Below are positions 53,115 to 62,566 of a stretch of DNA of 64,000 nt, one piece after another. Source of the DNA: Rivularia sp. PCC 7116. Its GTDB lineage: Bacteria; Cyanobacteriota; Cyanobacteriia; Cyanobacteriales; Nostocaceae. Below the pieces are notes generated by a model that made no database searches, was not told the DNA's origin, and saw nothing but the letters and a program-made list of their open reading frames with translations. The translations under genes were made by a program, and so were the position numbers. The first letter of the stretch is position 1, and each line of letters begins with the position of its first letter. The stretch lies in the NCBI RefSeq assembly GCF_000316665.1, contig NC_019678.1, positions 4,712,001-4,776,000 on the forward strand. Direction: 5' to 3'.

Positions 53115-53959
53115 TACGAATTATCAAATCAACTTTTTAAAGTGAATTTGATTAATGAATAGTATTTTAGTAATATTGTTCCTGTATTTAATTAAAGTTT
53201 TTTTATTCGGAAAGAGAAAAAACCAAAAAATTAAATTGTTTTTTGCAGAACTTTGTAATATTGCTAACTATGATTTTTTATCTGCAATAAAGTTAAATAT
53301 TAAGTGGATGTTTTTATATAAAAAAATAATTATATAATCTTGAAGCTATTACCCCAAAAGGATTTCAGCGATAATATTAATTATACTAAGCGCGATATAT
53401 AAAAAATAACAATATGATTTTGTTTAAATTTTTACTTGGATGCCAAGGTTTATTTATCTGAAAATAAATATATAATTTATGTAAATTTTTTTAACTTTAT
53501 AGGACTTATACCAATTCTGTATGAGGTTGCGCTAAATTGCCCGCAGCCTACAAGGCTGGGGCGACTCAAACAAAGCCCATCTACATGGGCTATATTCGGC
53601 GCATCTTTAAAAAAAAATGGTATTACGCACTCGTAACAGAAAATAGAGCTTGGCGATGATCCACACCTTTGGGGTGAATACTTCGCGCAGCGAATAATGA
53701 CGTAAACACGTAGCCCGTGCGTAAGTGCTGCTTTATAACCCACACATTTTAGCGTTGCCGATTCATACATCAAATCAGCAACGCTAAAAATCTTGTATTT
53801 CAGTCCTATTTATCTAACTTCTTGCATCATTGTCGTTAAGCCCAAATAACCGCCTTGTAAACCGGAGGCTTTCTAGCCCGCACGCGACCCGGGAACGCAG
53901 AGAAATCAATTTCAAGTGATATACAAACTACGTTAAAACGCACTAAAAGGATTGCTTAT
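53115..53959. other. Repeat-rich spacer (845 bp)
   Basis: A 60-codon A+T-rich frame at 53155-53337 (+) is hydrophobic and lysine-rich; it could be a decayed gene piece but I do not accept it. From 53510 on, several hairpins occur: AGCCTACAAGGCT (about 53545), AGCCCATCTACATGGGCT (about 53574), TTCGCGCAGCGAA (about 53681) and the 12-bp stem at 53747-53789. This looks like a patch of nested dispersed repeats. Confidence 0.5.
53747..53789. repeat. Perfect 12-bp inverted repeat TTTTAGCGTTGC / GCAACGCTAAAA
   Basis: Arms at 53747-53758 and 53778-53789 with a 19-nt loop. T4 or A4 at the outer ends makes a weak two-way terminator possible. Confidence 0.65.
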
Positions 53960-54982
53960 CTATGATTCTGCTGGAAGCGTCGCTATCCAAAAAATTGCTC
54001 CGCTAACTTTAGCAGCTTGCTTAATATTTCTTTTTTCGGGACGTTTAAATATTTTTCTTCCCCAGTTTTTGAGATTATTTTCCATTAGGTAAGCAAAATA
54101 TGCGATATCTCCAATAAAACGCATATTCTTAGTTACTCCATTACCCATAGCAAACATAGAGCGAAATGCACTATAGCCCTTTTCTGGCCATACATATTTA
54201 ATCTCAAAACCTGCTTGAGTCAATAACTCAATTGCACCAAGAGGTGACATGTGAAAAAAGCTATTATCGTGCCAAGGCTCAAGAAATGAAACGTTTCCTA
54301 AATAGTAACCACCAGGTTTTAATACCCTGGCTATTTCCTGAACTACTAAATGAGGACATGCTAAATGCTCTGTTACCGCAGCAGAATATATTACATCAAG
54401 CTGATTATCTCCAAAAGGTAAAGAATGGGCATCGCAAAGAATATCTGGGCCACCAAATTTTTGCAACCAATCATGTACTCGGGTTTTTGAAATGTCAACG
54501 CCAATATATTGATGACCTTTTTGCACAAACCATTCTCGCATTTGCCCGCCACCACAACCAATTTCTAAAACTTTCTGATTGGCGGGTAATTCGTTGATAA
54601 CTTTGAACTGAGCCGGTTCTAAATGATAGGGAAGTTTATCGCTGACTTTTACTGAAGGAGGATAATTAAAGTATTCTTGAAGCTTTTGTTCTTCTATTAC
54701 CGCTCTATTAGCACTAAACTCAAACTGAACTGTTCTACTAAAATTTGGATCGAATAATTTTGGAGTTCCACTATCTTCTGCGAATTCTAATCCACAATTA
54801 TCGCATTTGATAGTAGAGTTTAAAGGACTTTTACATCCAGGACAGGCTAAAACGTCAACTAATTTTGGCTTTGCTAAAGTATGTATCATATTCGTCCTTG
54901 GTAGATGAACTGCTAATGTAGAATCTATTTGAACAACTTGCTTTGCAATCAAAGAAGGTTTACCTATAGAAGATAACGTCAA
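53960..54982 (-). CDS. SAM-dependent methyltransferase with N-terminal Trm112-like zinc ribbon
   Basis: A 340-residue protein. Residues about 45-70 hold four cysteines, CPGC and CDNC, of a Trm112/zinc-ribbon type. The class I methyltransferase core starts near 130 with VLEIGCGGGQMREWF, YIGVDISKTRV and DVIYSAAVTEHL (methyltransf_11 type). The C-terminus is basic. Similar zinc-ribbon methyltransferases act in polysaccharide or lipid-linked glycan pathways, and this one is 17 bp after the glycosyltransferase gene, probably in one operon. The first 30 residues are poorly conserved and a later Met32 (MIHTLAKPKLVDVLACPGC) is a good alternative start. Confidence 0.88.
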   Translation of the reverse strand: MTLSSIGKPSLIAKQVVQIDSTLAVHLPRTNMIHTLAKPKLVDVLACPGCKSPLNSTIKCDNCGLEFAEDSGTPKLFDPNFSRTVQFEFSANRAVIEEQKLQEYFNYPPSVKVSDKLPYHLEPAQFKVINELPANQKVLEIGCGGGQMREWFVQKGHQYIGVDISKTRVHDWLQKFGGPDILCDAHSLPFGDNQLDVIYSAAVTEHLACPHLVVQEIARVLKPGGYYLGNVSFLEPWHDNSFFHMSPLGAIELLTQAGFEIKYVWPEKGYSAFRSMFAMGNGVTKNMRFIGDIAYFAYLMENNLKNWGRKIFKRPEKRNIKQAAKVSGAIFWIATLPAES

Positions 54983-54999
54983 ATAGATTCAATTATTTA

Positions 55000-56337
55000 T
55001 TAATACCCTGATGCAATTTTGGTGATATTTTGCTTCTGCTTGCTAGTATCTAAATTTGGTTGCGAGTTTAAGGTTTCATCGAAAATTTCGATAATCCTGT
55101 CTACTTTTGAGTCCCAATCAAAGTAGTTGGTGAGAATTCTTTTTGGACCTGCTTCTCCCATTTGAAGACGTAGTTCTGGCTCTGTTGCAAGCTTAATCAT
55201 CGCTTCCGAAAATCCATTTACAAAAGCTTTGATGGAAGTTGGCTCTACCCAAATACCGCAGTCGGGATGTAGCGTATTTGCGGGTCCAGCCCATTTTGTG
55301 GCAATGACAGGTAAACCTAAAGCCATTGCTTCCAAAACTGCATTACCACCAGCTTCTCGTAAGGAAGGCATTACAAATACATCACATTCACAAGCTAATT
55401 TCGATGCTTCTTCGCGTTTTAACCAGCCTCGAAAAATAACGTTATTTTCTAAGCCTAAATCGGCAACTTGCTTTTCTAAATCTGAACGAACTTCTCCATC
55501 CCCAACTAATTCTAAAACAGCGTTTGTTTTGTCGGCAACTGATTTAAAAGCATCAATTAAAAAATCAATTCCTTTCCAATCAACAAAACGCCCTATATAC
55601 ACAAAATGAACTGGTTCGTCCGGGTTTCTATGGGGCTGTTCTCTAGGTTGCCAAACATCTAAATCTACACCACATTCTATAACCTGATGGATCTTTCCCT
55701 TACATCCAATCGGTAAAGATTTTCTAGTTTGAGGATTGGCAACAATTAAGGTTTCAGCTTTTAGTTTACCAGGTACAAATCTATGTAAAACATTGGAAAA
55801 AATTCTTCCCAAAGTAACCGATAAGTTAGCGAACTTAGAATCCATGTACCGGAAAGCAGGAGGAAAATCAACTCCACCAGCTAAAGGACCTATAACTACC
55901 GGTACGCCAAGGTTATACATGAAATTTAAACCTTTGGGAGTAATTGGTGAAGGCTGAAAGACTATATCAATATCTTGTTTAGCAATCAATTCTTTTACCA
56001 ATTTCTTGGCTTGGATTTGAGTAATCCAATGCACTACTTGTAAGAAAATTAAATCCTCGATTCTATAAGGAAACAGTTTACCCAGTCGCCAGACAAAATT
56101 TTGCAGCCCGCTATCTTCTATAAAATGAAATCTATTAAAATCTTCGTCATCGGGAAACTCTTGGCGAAGTTCGTCTCTAACCCTTGCATGACAGACTATT
56201 TGTAAATCAACTCCCCGCTCTTTAAATAAATGAAAATAGTAGAGATTTTTGCCCGACTCACCACCCATACGTCGGGATACGTTCTCCGCTACTAATATGA
56301 CTCGCAATGGTTTTTCAGTTTGATGCAATTTTCCCAT
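55000..56337 (-). CDS. Glycosyltransferase, GT4 family
   Basis: A 445-residue GT-B enzyme. N-terminal strand VILVAENVSRRMGGESGKNLYYF is the acceptor-domain glycine-rich loop. The donor half has FVYIGRFVDWKGIDFLIDAF, and the E-x7-E block in REAGGNAVLEAMALGLPVIATKWAGPA (about 335-360). This is the retaining GT4 group that builds exopolysaccharide and lipid-linked oligosaccharide repeats with nucleotide-sugar donors. It shares strand and close spacing with the methyltransferase (17 bp), and is followed upstream by the flippase 139 bp away. Donor and linkage unknown. Confidence 0.93.
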   Translation of the reverse strand: MGKLHQTEKPLRVILVAENVSRRMGGESGKNLYYFHLFKERGVDLQIVCHARVRDELRQEFPDDEDFNRFHFIEDSGLQNFVWRLGKLFPYRIEDLIFLQVVHWITQIQAKKLVKELIAKQDIDIVFQPSPITPKGLNFMYNLGVPVVIGPLAGGVDFPPAFRYMDSKFANLSVTLGRIFSNVLHRFVPGKLKAETLIVANPQTRKSLPIGCKGKIHQVIECGVDLDVWQPREQPHRNPDEPVHFVYIGRFVDWKGIDFLIDAFKSVADKTNAVLELVGDGEVRSDLEKQVADLGLENNVIFRGWLKREEASKLACECDVFVMPSLREAGGNAVLEAMALGLPVIATKWAGPANTLHPDCGIWVEPTSIKAFVNGFSEAMIKLATEPELRLQMGEAGPKRILTNYFDWDSKVDRIIEIFDETLNSQPNLDTSKQKQNITKIASGY

Positions 56338-56476
56338 GATGCTAATATATTGCTCCGAAATAAGTTAACTAACTACGGCTTTTTCAGCAAAATATTGCTT
56401 GATATTTGCTTTAGATCTTAATAGAAAGTTTTATGTATTACCTAACCTATATCAAAAACTAATAGCTTATGATTGA

Positions 56477-57823
56477 TTAAAAGTTTAAAACAGATTGAAT
56501 TGGGATTCCAAAACCGAGAGAATATCTGATGTACAGAAATAATGCCAGAACTGCTATATAAAAGATAGTTGCTTGAATATCTTGCGTAATACAAGAGAGT
56601 TTTTCCCGCCAGAGTCCGTATAAATTGACGCAATATAATGGTAAATCGCCAAATGCGATCGCTAAAATTGCGCCTATCAAGCCAAAGCGATAATATGCCA
56701 GTGGCAATCCGAACCCAATCATTACAAATCGAGCCAAGTTACTTTGAGCTAAATACAGAGGTTTACCAATTGCTAACAAAGCAGGGCTAATCGTATAAAA
56801 AAGTAACGAAAACCAAATACCAGCGCACAGAAGCGGCATCATCCAGGTTGCTTGGATGTACCTATCGTCATAAAGCGTACCAATCACTAAATCCCCTACA
56901 GTCACTAAAGCCGCCAAACCAACAGCACAACCCATCAACAAAAATTTACGCTGTTTGATGATTTTGGCTCTAAGAGTTTTACGAGGTAGTTCGGTTTGAT
57001 TGGAAATCGTGGGAAAAATCACTTTATAGCTAAGTTGCTTAATCACCTGACGAGGTAAATTAGCCAAAGTATAAGCAATGGTATAAATCCCCAACATCTG
57101 GAAAGAAAGCAATTTACCTAAGATTAAACGGTCGCTCTGCTCGGATGCAAACATTAGAGCCGACGACATAAACATCCATTTACCGAAAGACAAAATCTCT
57201 TTGACTGCATCTTTATCCCAGGTGAAACGATTTCTATATTCAGGTATTAAAAAATGGCTGCCGAACATTTTGTATACAGCACCCAACACAACTCCAAATG
57301 CCAAAGCCGCAATACTGGGATTAAAGGAAGCCCAAGCAACTAAACTGAATAAGGTAAATACTTGAACGCTTAAATCAAATAAGGTGGATCTCCTTACGTC
57401 TATCCGACGCATCAGAGTTAAGATACTCGTCGAACTAAACCCATCCAATACTGAAGACGCGCCCACAATCGGTACTAACCAAAGCAGACGACTTTCTTCA
57501 TAAAATGAGGCAACTGGAAAGGTCAGTATTAAACACAACAACCAAACTACCCAGCCCCGAATTACTTGTAAAGTCCAAGCAGTGTTTAAAAAAGCAGGAT
57601 CTTCACCGCGCTTGCTATTAACAATACTTTGAGAAATTCCTATATCAGAGAATAACTCTATACCTAGCCTTAAGGTATTTACAACAGCCATTAAACCGAA
57701 AAACTCTGGAACTAGTAAACGAGTCAGGATTAAGTTACCGCCAAAACGAACCACCTGACTCATTCCGTAACCCGCTATTGTCCAGAATGCGCCCCGGTAA
57801 GCAAGCTTTTTTAAAGATGTCAT
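56477..57823 (-). CDS. Polysaccharide flippase (Wzx/RfbX-like, MOP superfamily)
   Basis: A 448-residue membrane protein with about 12 helices. The first helices carry RGAFWTIAGYGMSQVVRFGGNLILTRLL and the FGLMAVVNTLRLGIELFSDIGISQSIV block, typical of the lipopolysaccharide and exopolysaccharide exporters (Polysacc_synt_3 / MVF family). It should flip undecaprenyl-linked oligosaccharides across the plasma membrane. Together with the two downstream genes it forms the leftward arm of the polysaccharide region. A typical length for the family is 420-480. Confidence 0.92.
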   Translation of the reverse strand: MTSLKKLAYRGAFWTIAGYGMSQVVRFGGNLILTRLLVPEFFGLMAVVNTLRLGIELFSDIGISQSIVNSKRGEDPAFLNTAWTLQVIRGWVVWLLCLILTFPVASFYEESRLLWLVPIVGASSVLDGFSSTSILTLMRRIDVRRSTLFDLSVQVFTLFSLVAWASFNPSIAALAFGVVLGAVYKMFGSHFLIPEYRNRFTWDKDAVKEILSFGKWMFMSSALMFASEQSDRLILGKLLSFQMLGIYTIAYTLANLPRQVIKQLSYKVIFPTISNQTELPRKTLRAKIIKQRKFLLMGCAVGLAALVTVGDLVIGTLYDDRYIQATWMMPLLCAGIWFSLLFYTISPALLAIGKPLYLAQSNLARFVMIGFGLPLAYYRFGLIGAILAIAFGDLPLYCVNLYGLWREKLSCITQDIQATIFYIAVLALFLYIRYSLGFGIPIQSVLNF

Positions 57824-58833
57824 AACTATTTCAAATACCCGTGCTATTTCAAAGCTGAATCAGTTAACCGAGGAAATTTTGGTCAATAATCCTATTTAAT
57901 GTAAGCCAATATCATCACATACTCCTGCGGAAAACAATCCACTTAGACTATCAACTGAGAACACTTTAAATACCAAAAAGCTATCTACTTATCACCATTG
58001 CGATTCTAGTCAGATAACAACCACTAAACTATTACAACCTTTAGGGTTAGTTAATCCTCATCGAATCATACTTATTACTTCAAATGGCAACAGATACAAA
58101 GGAATTTTGCATTAAACACATTTAAAACTTGATGTAAATATACAGGACGACCATTTAATTATATTTACACAATCTTTAAACACTTGAAACAATAGCATAA
58201 TCTTTTTTCAAAGTAAAATGGTTTTTTGTGGTTTAAATATGAATTTTATATATAGAGAAAAATTTTTTTTTAAAGTTATTGTAAAGATTGTCGGCACATT
58301 GGCATAGAAATTTTCTTTTCATCGAGTAAAAAAGTATTGAAAGTCAGATGTTTAAGCAATTATTTCAATCTCAAAATGCGATAGTAGCTAATAGTCTATT
58401 TAAGTGCTTAAATTTTAAACGAGTATGTTTCCCCTTTTTAATGAACGTGTCTGTGAAGATATACGTGTTATCAATTTAGGCGCTTCCTATAAAGATAAAC
58501 ACAGTAATTCTTTACAGAACTCAAGCGCATTGTTGCCGAAGTTTTTATAGCCCAGCTAAAAAGGCTTTATAGAATTTTGCGGAAAATCTTTTCATTATTT
58601 TACGGCTTCAACAGCCACAAATAACAAAGTTTGTTAGTGTTTTGCGCTTTTAAATATGGCAACCTCCAAACAAAAATTTTCGTAAATCAACTCAAAGAGC
58701 AGATTCAGCGTTATAGGCTGCATTTACGAATTAAAAAGTGTTAATTGATACTTATTTCAGCGACGGGTTCCATTTAACAACATATTCAAACCCTTCATAG
58801 TTCATTTTTAGTTAATTAAATTTGATCGCGATT
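57824..58833. other. Gene-free divergent region (1.0 kb) between the polysaccharide arms
   Basis: A+T-rich, with no reading frame of note on either strand. The flippase gene reads left and the acyltransferase gene reads right from it, so it must hold both promoters. I saw no strong hairpin, repeat of the families found elsewhere in this window, tRNA or riboswitch. The long T-run at about 58263-58271 is the only low-complexity spot. Confidence 0.6.
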
Positions 58834-59961
58834 ATGGATGCATCAGTTTTATCTCGTACTTCAACCAAAAACCAAAAAATTCACTTTAACTTTGTCGATA
58901 GCTTACGTGGAATTGGGGCTATCTGGGTAGTTTTATACCATATATATGCAACAAAAAGATTAGTAGAATTAAGTGCAATATTACCGGATTGGTTAGAAAA
59001 TATTACCTTTAAATGGGGAAGTCTAGGTGTTGCTATCTTCTTTGTTTTAAGCGGATTTGTAATTGCACATTCCTTACGTAATGCAACGATTAGCCCATTG
59101 TATGTGGGTCGTTTCTCCTTACGTCGTTTAATCAGACTAAGCCCTCCATACTATGTAGCAATTCTTCTGGCTTTAGGATTTGCTCTATTCTCATCTGTGG
59201 TAAAAAATGAAGCCTTCGCGCCGATGAATCAGTCCTTTTCCACGGGAAGATTTATCGCACATTTATTTTACGTGCATGAATTTTTCGGGTTTAAACCTTT
59301 TGATAATATTTATTGGACTTTAAATCTAGAGATTCAGTTTTATCTCGTATTCTGTGCTTTGCTTGGTTTAGCGCAATGGGTGAATAAATCCAGCCAGAAA
59401 GCATGGGGAAAGGCAATAGTCTTTGTGCCTGCGGCAATTTTTGCGGTTGCTTATCCCTTGGGTATACTGCCAGATAACGGATTGGGGGCGTTGTTCTTTT
59501 TCCCTTTGTATTACGGTTTTCTGTTGGGGATATTTGCTTATTGGTGCTGGCAAGATAATCTCAAATCTATCTATTTCTACCTTTATGCAGCGATTGTATT
59601 AGCGGGGGGAATAGTTCAATCTTCAGGCTTTACAGTAACCTGCGTAGTCGTTTCTATGCTCTTGTTAGAAGTAGGTAGAGCTTCTAAGATGCAGGATTTA
59701 TTGAACTGGAAGGCTTTAAAATTTTTAGGACGTATTTCTTACAGTCTCTATCTGACTCACAACGTCGTAGTTGGTACGATTTTATTTTTAGGGTTTAAAG
59801 TTTTAGGAGCTAGCATAGTTACCGAACTTATCTGTGTGACTGTAGCAGTATTTGCTAGTCTTGTTTTTGGTACGGCAATCTGCGAATTTGTAGAAAAACC
59901 AGCCATTAAATTAAGTCGCAAAATCAAGCTTGTTAAAAGTGTGGAGGCGATTAAAGCATGA
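58834..59961 (+). CDS. Acyltransferase family 3 (OafA/YrhL type)
   Basis: A 375-residue multi-helix membrane acyltransferase that adds acyl (often acetyl) groups to cell-surface sugars. The family N-terminal motif FNFVDSLRGIGAIWVVLYH (R/K-G-I, His in helix 1) is intact, followed by FFVLSGFVIAHSLR and RRLIRLSPPYYVAILLA. About ten helices follow to the end. I chose ATG 58834 (MDASVLSRTS); a TTG four codons earlier is possible. It overlaps the epimerase gene by 4 bp (ATGA), so they are translationally coupled, consistent with a joint role in decorating a surface polysaccharide. Confidence 0.9.
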   Translation: MDASVLSRTSTKNQKIHFNFVDSLRGIGAIWVVLYHIYATKRLVELSAILPDWLENITFKWGSLGVAIFFVLSGFVIAHSLRNATISPLYVGRFSLRRLIRLSPPYYVAILLALGFALFSSVVKNEAFAPMNQSFSTGRFIAHLFYVHEFFGFKPFDNIYWTLNLEIQFYLVFCALLGLAQWVNKSSQKAWGKAIVFVPAAIFAVAYPLGILPDNGLGALFFFPLYYGFLLGIFAYWCWQDNLKSIYFYLYAAIVLAGGIVQSSGFTVTCVVVSMLLLEVGRASKMQDLLNWKALKFLGRISYSLYLTHNVVVGTILFLGFKVLGASIVTELICVTVAVFASLVFGTAICEFVEKPAIKLSRKIKLVKSVEAIKA

Positions 59962-60995
59962 AAATACTGATTACTGGAGCATCTGGATTTCTAGGTAAAT
60001 ATGTAGTCGCCGAAGCATTGCGACGAGGTTTTCAAGTCAGTGCCGCAATCAGGCATACTTCCGACGAAAAACGTTTACCTTGGCGTAATCATCCAAATTT
60101 AGAATTAATTCGTATCGATTTAATTCAATCGCAAGGGCTACAAGATGCTTTAACCCGAATAGATACTGTAGTACATTTAGCAGCAGCCAAGCAGGGTAAC
60201 TACGATACGCAATATGCAAATACAGTTACCGCTACCGACAATTTACTCAAAGCAATTGCAGCAGCAAAGATTAAAAGGTTGGTAGCGATAAGTACATTTA
60301 GCGTATTCGACTACTTGAATATATCTGACGGTGAAATTATTAACGAAAATTCGCCCATCGATAGCAATCCCTCCTATCGAGATGTTTACGCCCAAACCAA
60401 GCTGCTCCAAGAAAGCCTATTTCGAGAATTTGAACAGAGAAATCAGGGAAAAGTCACAATTCTACGTCCGGGGATAGTTTACGGAAGAAACAATCTATGG
60501 AACGCTCATTTGGGAGTAAACGTCAAAAATCGTTTGTGGATTCGTATTGGTGGAAATGCTCTGCTTCCGCTTACTTATGTAGAAAACTGCGCCCAAGCAA
60601 TAGTTAATGCTTGCGAGCATCAAGAAGCAATCGGCAAGACTTTGAATATTGTTGATAACGATTTACCAACCCAAAAAGTTTATACCGATAAAATTTTAAA
60701 GCTGCTACCGCGTCAACCTTCCACAGTTGGCATCGATTGGAGCCTTATGCGTTTATTATCTCGTAGCGCTTGGTTTTCCAATAAAATGCTATTTTTAGGA
60801 AAACTGAAGCTACCAGGTATTTTTGTACCAGCCAAACTGGAAGCCCGATTCAAACCATTTCAATATAGTAACCAAAATGCTCGAAAGGTACTGAATTGGC
60901 AGCCGTTATATTCTTTAGATGAAGCTTTAAAGCGTAGCTGTAGCGATGTAGATTTACTTTCAGATACAGCAAACGGGACTAAAGTAACTTCCTGA
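59958..60995 (+). CDS. NAD-dependent epimerase/dehydratase (extended SDR)
   Basis: A 345-residue sugar-nucleotide enzyme. The NAD(P) loop is ITGASGFLGKYVVAEA at the N-terminus (G-x-x-G-x-x-G). The catalytic Tyr-x3-Lys is in YAQTK (about residue 145) after a serine in AISTFS. The C-terminus has the WQPLYSLDEALK tail of extended SDRs. It acts on a nucleotide sugar or a related substrate by epimerisation, dehydration or reduction; the exact substrate is not clear. It is coupled to the acyltransferase gene by a 4-bp overlap. Confidence 0.92.
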   Translation: MKILITGASGFLGKYVVAEALRRGFQVSAAIRHTSDEKRLPWRNHPNLELIRIDLIQSQGLQDALTRIDTVVHLAAAKQGNYDTQYANTVTATDNLLKAIAAAKIKRLVAISTFSVFDYLNISDGEIINENSPIDSNPSYRDVYAQTKLLQESLFREFEQRNQGKVTILRPGIVYGRNNLWNAHLGVNVKNRLWIRIGGNALLPLTYVENCAQAIVNACEHQEAIGKTLNIVDNDLPTQKVYTDKILKLLPRQPSTVGIDWSLMRLLSRSAWFSNKMLFLGKLKLPGIFVPAKLEARFKPFQYSNQNARKVLNWQPLYSLDEALKRSCSDVDLLSDTANGTKVTS

Positions 60996-61135
60996 TCGCA
61001 AGAAGTTGAGATGAAGAAAGCCGAGGAGGGAAAATTTATAATTATCTCCTCTGCTGTCTTTAAACTAAAAATTTTCATGGTTAATTCCTAACTAATAATT
61101 TAATAAACCAAATATCAAATTCCGAATTTAAAATT

Positions 61136-62392
61136 ATGCGTATTGCTTACCTGACGGGAGAATATCCCAGAGCTACAGATACTTTTATTCAACGTGAAGT
61201 TGCCGCACTTCGCCAACAAGGAGCAGAAATACATACATTTTCTATACGCCCTACCGGTGAAGAGCATATGGTGGGGAAAGAACAAAAACAAGAGCGAAGT
61301 CAAACTTTTTATATTCTGCCTCCAAGCCCTTTGAAATTAGCAAGAGCGCATTTTAATTTATTAATTGCTTCGCCAAAAAGATATTTACAAGCACTGAAAT
61401 TAGCTTACTCAACCAGATTGCATGGATTGCGGGGAAATCTTTATCAATTGTTTTACTTTTTGGAAGCGGGTATCTTAGCTCAAGAGATTAACAAAAGACA
61501 AATTCCTCACCTGCACAACCATTTCGGAGATTCTAGCTGTAGCGTTGCCATGTTAGCAGCAGAATTAGGAGGCTTTAGCTATAGTTTTACATTACACGGT
61601 CCCTATATCTTCTTCCAGCCGTATCATTGGAGACTAGACGAAAAAATTAATCAAGCATTATTTGTAAGTTGCATTAGTAACTACTGTCGCAGCCAAGGAA
61701 TGATATTTGCACCCTTTGAAAAATGGAATAAAATGCAGATCGTTCACTGCGGCATAGACCCAAAATTATTTAAACCAGTATCTCATCAAGGGAAAGGGCA
61801 TCGTCTGCTCTATGTCGGTAGGCTGTCTGCTGCCAAGGGTTTACCGATACTTTTAGAAAGTTTAGTTGATTTGAAACAACGCCATCAGGATGTCATATTA
61901 ACAGTAGTTGGTGACGGTAGCGATCGCGCTGCTTTAGAGCAGATGACTGCTGATTTTGGATTGGCGGAGAATGTAAATTTTGTTGGCTATAAGTCGCAAG
62001 CAGAAGTGCGTGAATACTTTGAACAAACAGATGTATTTGTTTTATCCAGCTTTGCCGAGGGAGTGCCTGTAGTCTTAATGGAAGCAATGGCGGCAGGGGT
62101 TCCGGTAGTCGCTCCACAAATCGCCGGAATCAGCGAACTCGTAGAACACAACGTCAGCGGCTATATCGTACCCGCAGGTGATAAAACACATTTAGCCCAA
62201 AGCATAGAAAAATTATTGAACGACGGCGAGTTAAGAACTGAATTCGGAACCGCAGGAAGAAATAAAGTAGAAAAAGAATTCAATATAAATTTAGAAGCTA
62301 AAAAGCTCTACCAGATAATGAGTAAAGCATTGCATCCAGCCGAGCAGTTAACCACAACCAGCAAACAGTTATCAAAGATTAGCGGTGTTTGA
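61136..62392 (+). CDS. Glycosyltransferase, GT4 family (colanic-acid/exopolysaccharide type)
   Basis: A 418-residue GT-B enzyme. The N-terminal YLTGEYPRATDTFIQREVAALR and the HLHNHFGDSSCSVAM block are typical of colanic acid and exopolysaccharide GT4 enzymes. The donor half has LLYVGRLSAAKGLPILLESL and the E-x7-E block in SFAEGVPVVLMEAMAAGVPVV (about 308-328). A retaining glycosyltransferase at the membrane; donor unknown. It follows the epimerase gene by 140 bp on the same strand. Downstream lies a purine-rich repeat and ACCAATT heptamers. Confidence 0.94.
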   Translation: MRIAYLTGEYPRATDTFIQREVAALRQQGAEIHTFSIRPTGEEHMVGKEQKQERSQTFYILPPSPLKLARAHFNLLIASPKRYLQALKLAYSTRLHGLRGNLYQLFYFLEAGILAQEINKRQIPHLHNHFGDSSCSVAMLAAELGGFSYSFTLHGPYIFFQPYHWRLDEKINQALFVSCISNYCRSQGMIFAPFEKWNKMQIVHCGIDPKLFKPVSHQGKGHRLLYVGRLSAAKGLPILLESLVDLKQRHQDVILTVVGDGSDRAALEQMTADFGLAENVNFVGYKSQAEVREYFEQTDVFVLSSFAEGVPVVLMEAMAAGVPVVAPQIAGISELVEHNVSGYIVPAGDKTHLAQSIEKLLNDGELRTEFGTAGRNKVEKEFNINLEAKKLYQIMSKALHPAEQLTTTSKQLSKISGV

Positions 62393-62424
62393 GAGGCTTT
62401 GTCTTTTATCCAGGGATGAGGAAG

Positions 62425-62566
62425 AGGAAGAGGGAGTGAGGGAGTGAGGGAGGGAGGGAGTGAGGGAGTGAGGAAATTCTTTTCTCCCCATTACCCCATT
62501 ACCCCATCACTTCGTAAGCTATTCCCAATTACCAATTACCAATTACCAATTACCAATTACCAATTC
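62425..62566. repeat. GAGTGAGG purine repeat and (ACCAATT)n heptamer array
   Basis: GAGGGAGTGAGGGAGTGAGGGAGG from about 62430 to 62473, then five to six ACCAATT heptamers (62526-62565). The same heptamer is found after the ABC permease gene at 9186-9234. It sits between convergent genes. Confidence 0.85.

Noticed and set aside
53155-53337. A 60-codon + strand frame starting MNSILVILFLYLIKVFL
   Set aside because: Extremely A+T-rich and Lys/Ile/Phe-rich as expected from translating non-coding A+T sequence; no family resemblance I can defend. A decayed gene piece remains possible.
54232-54597. A 121-codon + strand frame opposite the SAM methyltransferase gene
   Set aside because: Lies wholly inside a well-supported gene on the other strand and resembles no protein.
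55229-55609. A 126-codon + strand frame opposite the GT4 gene
   Set aside because: Wholly antisense to a conserved glycosyltransferase; Ser/Lys/Pro-rich shadow composition.
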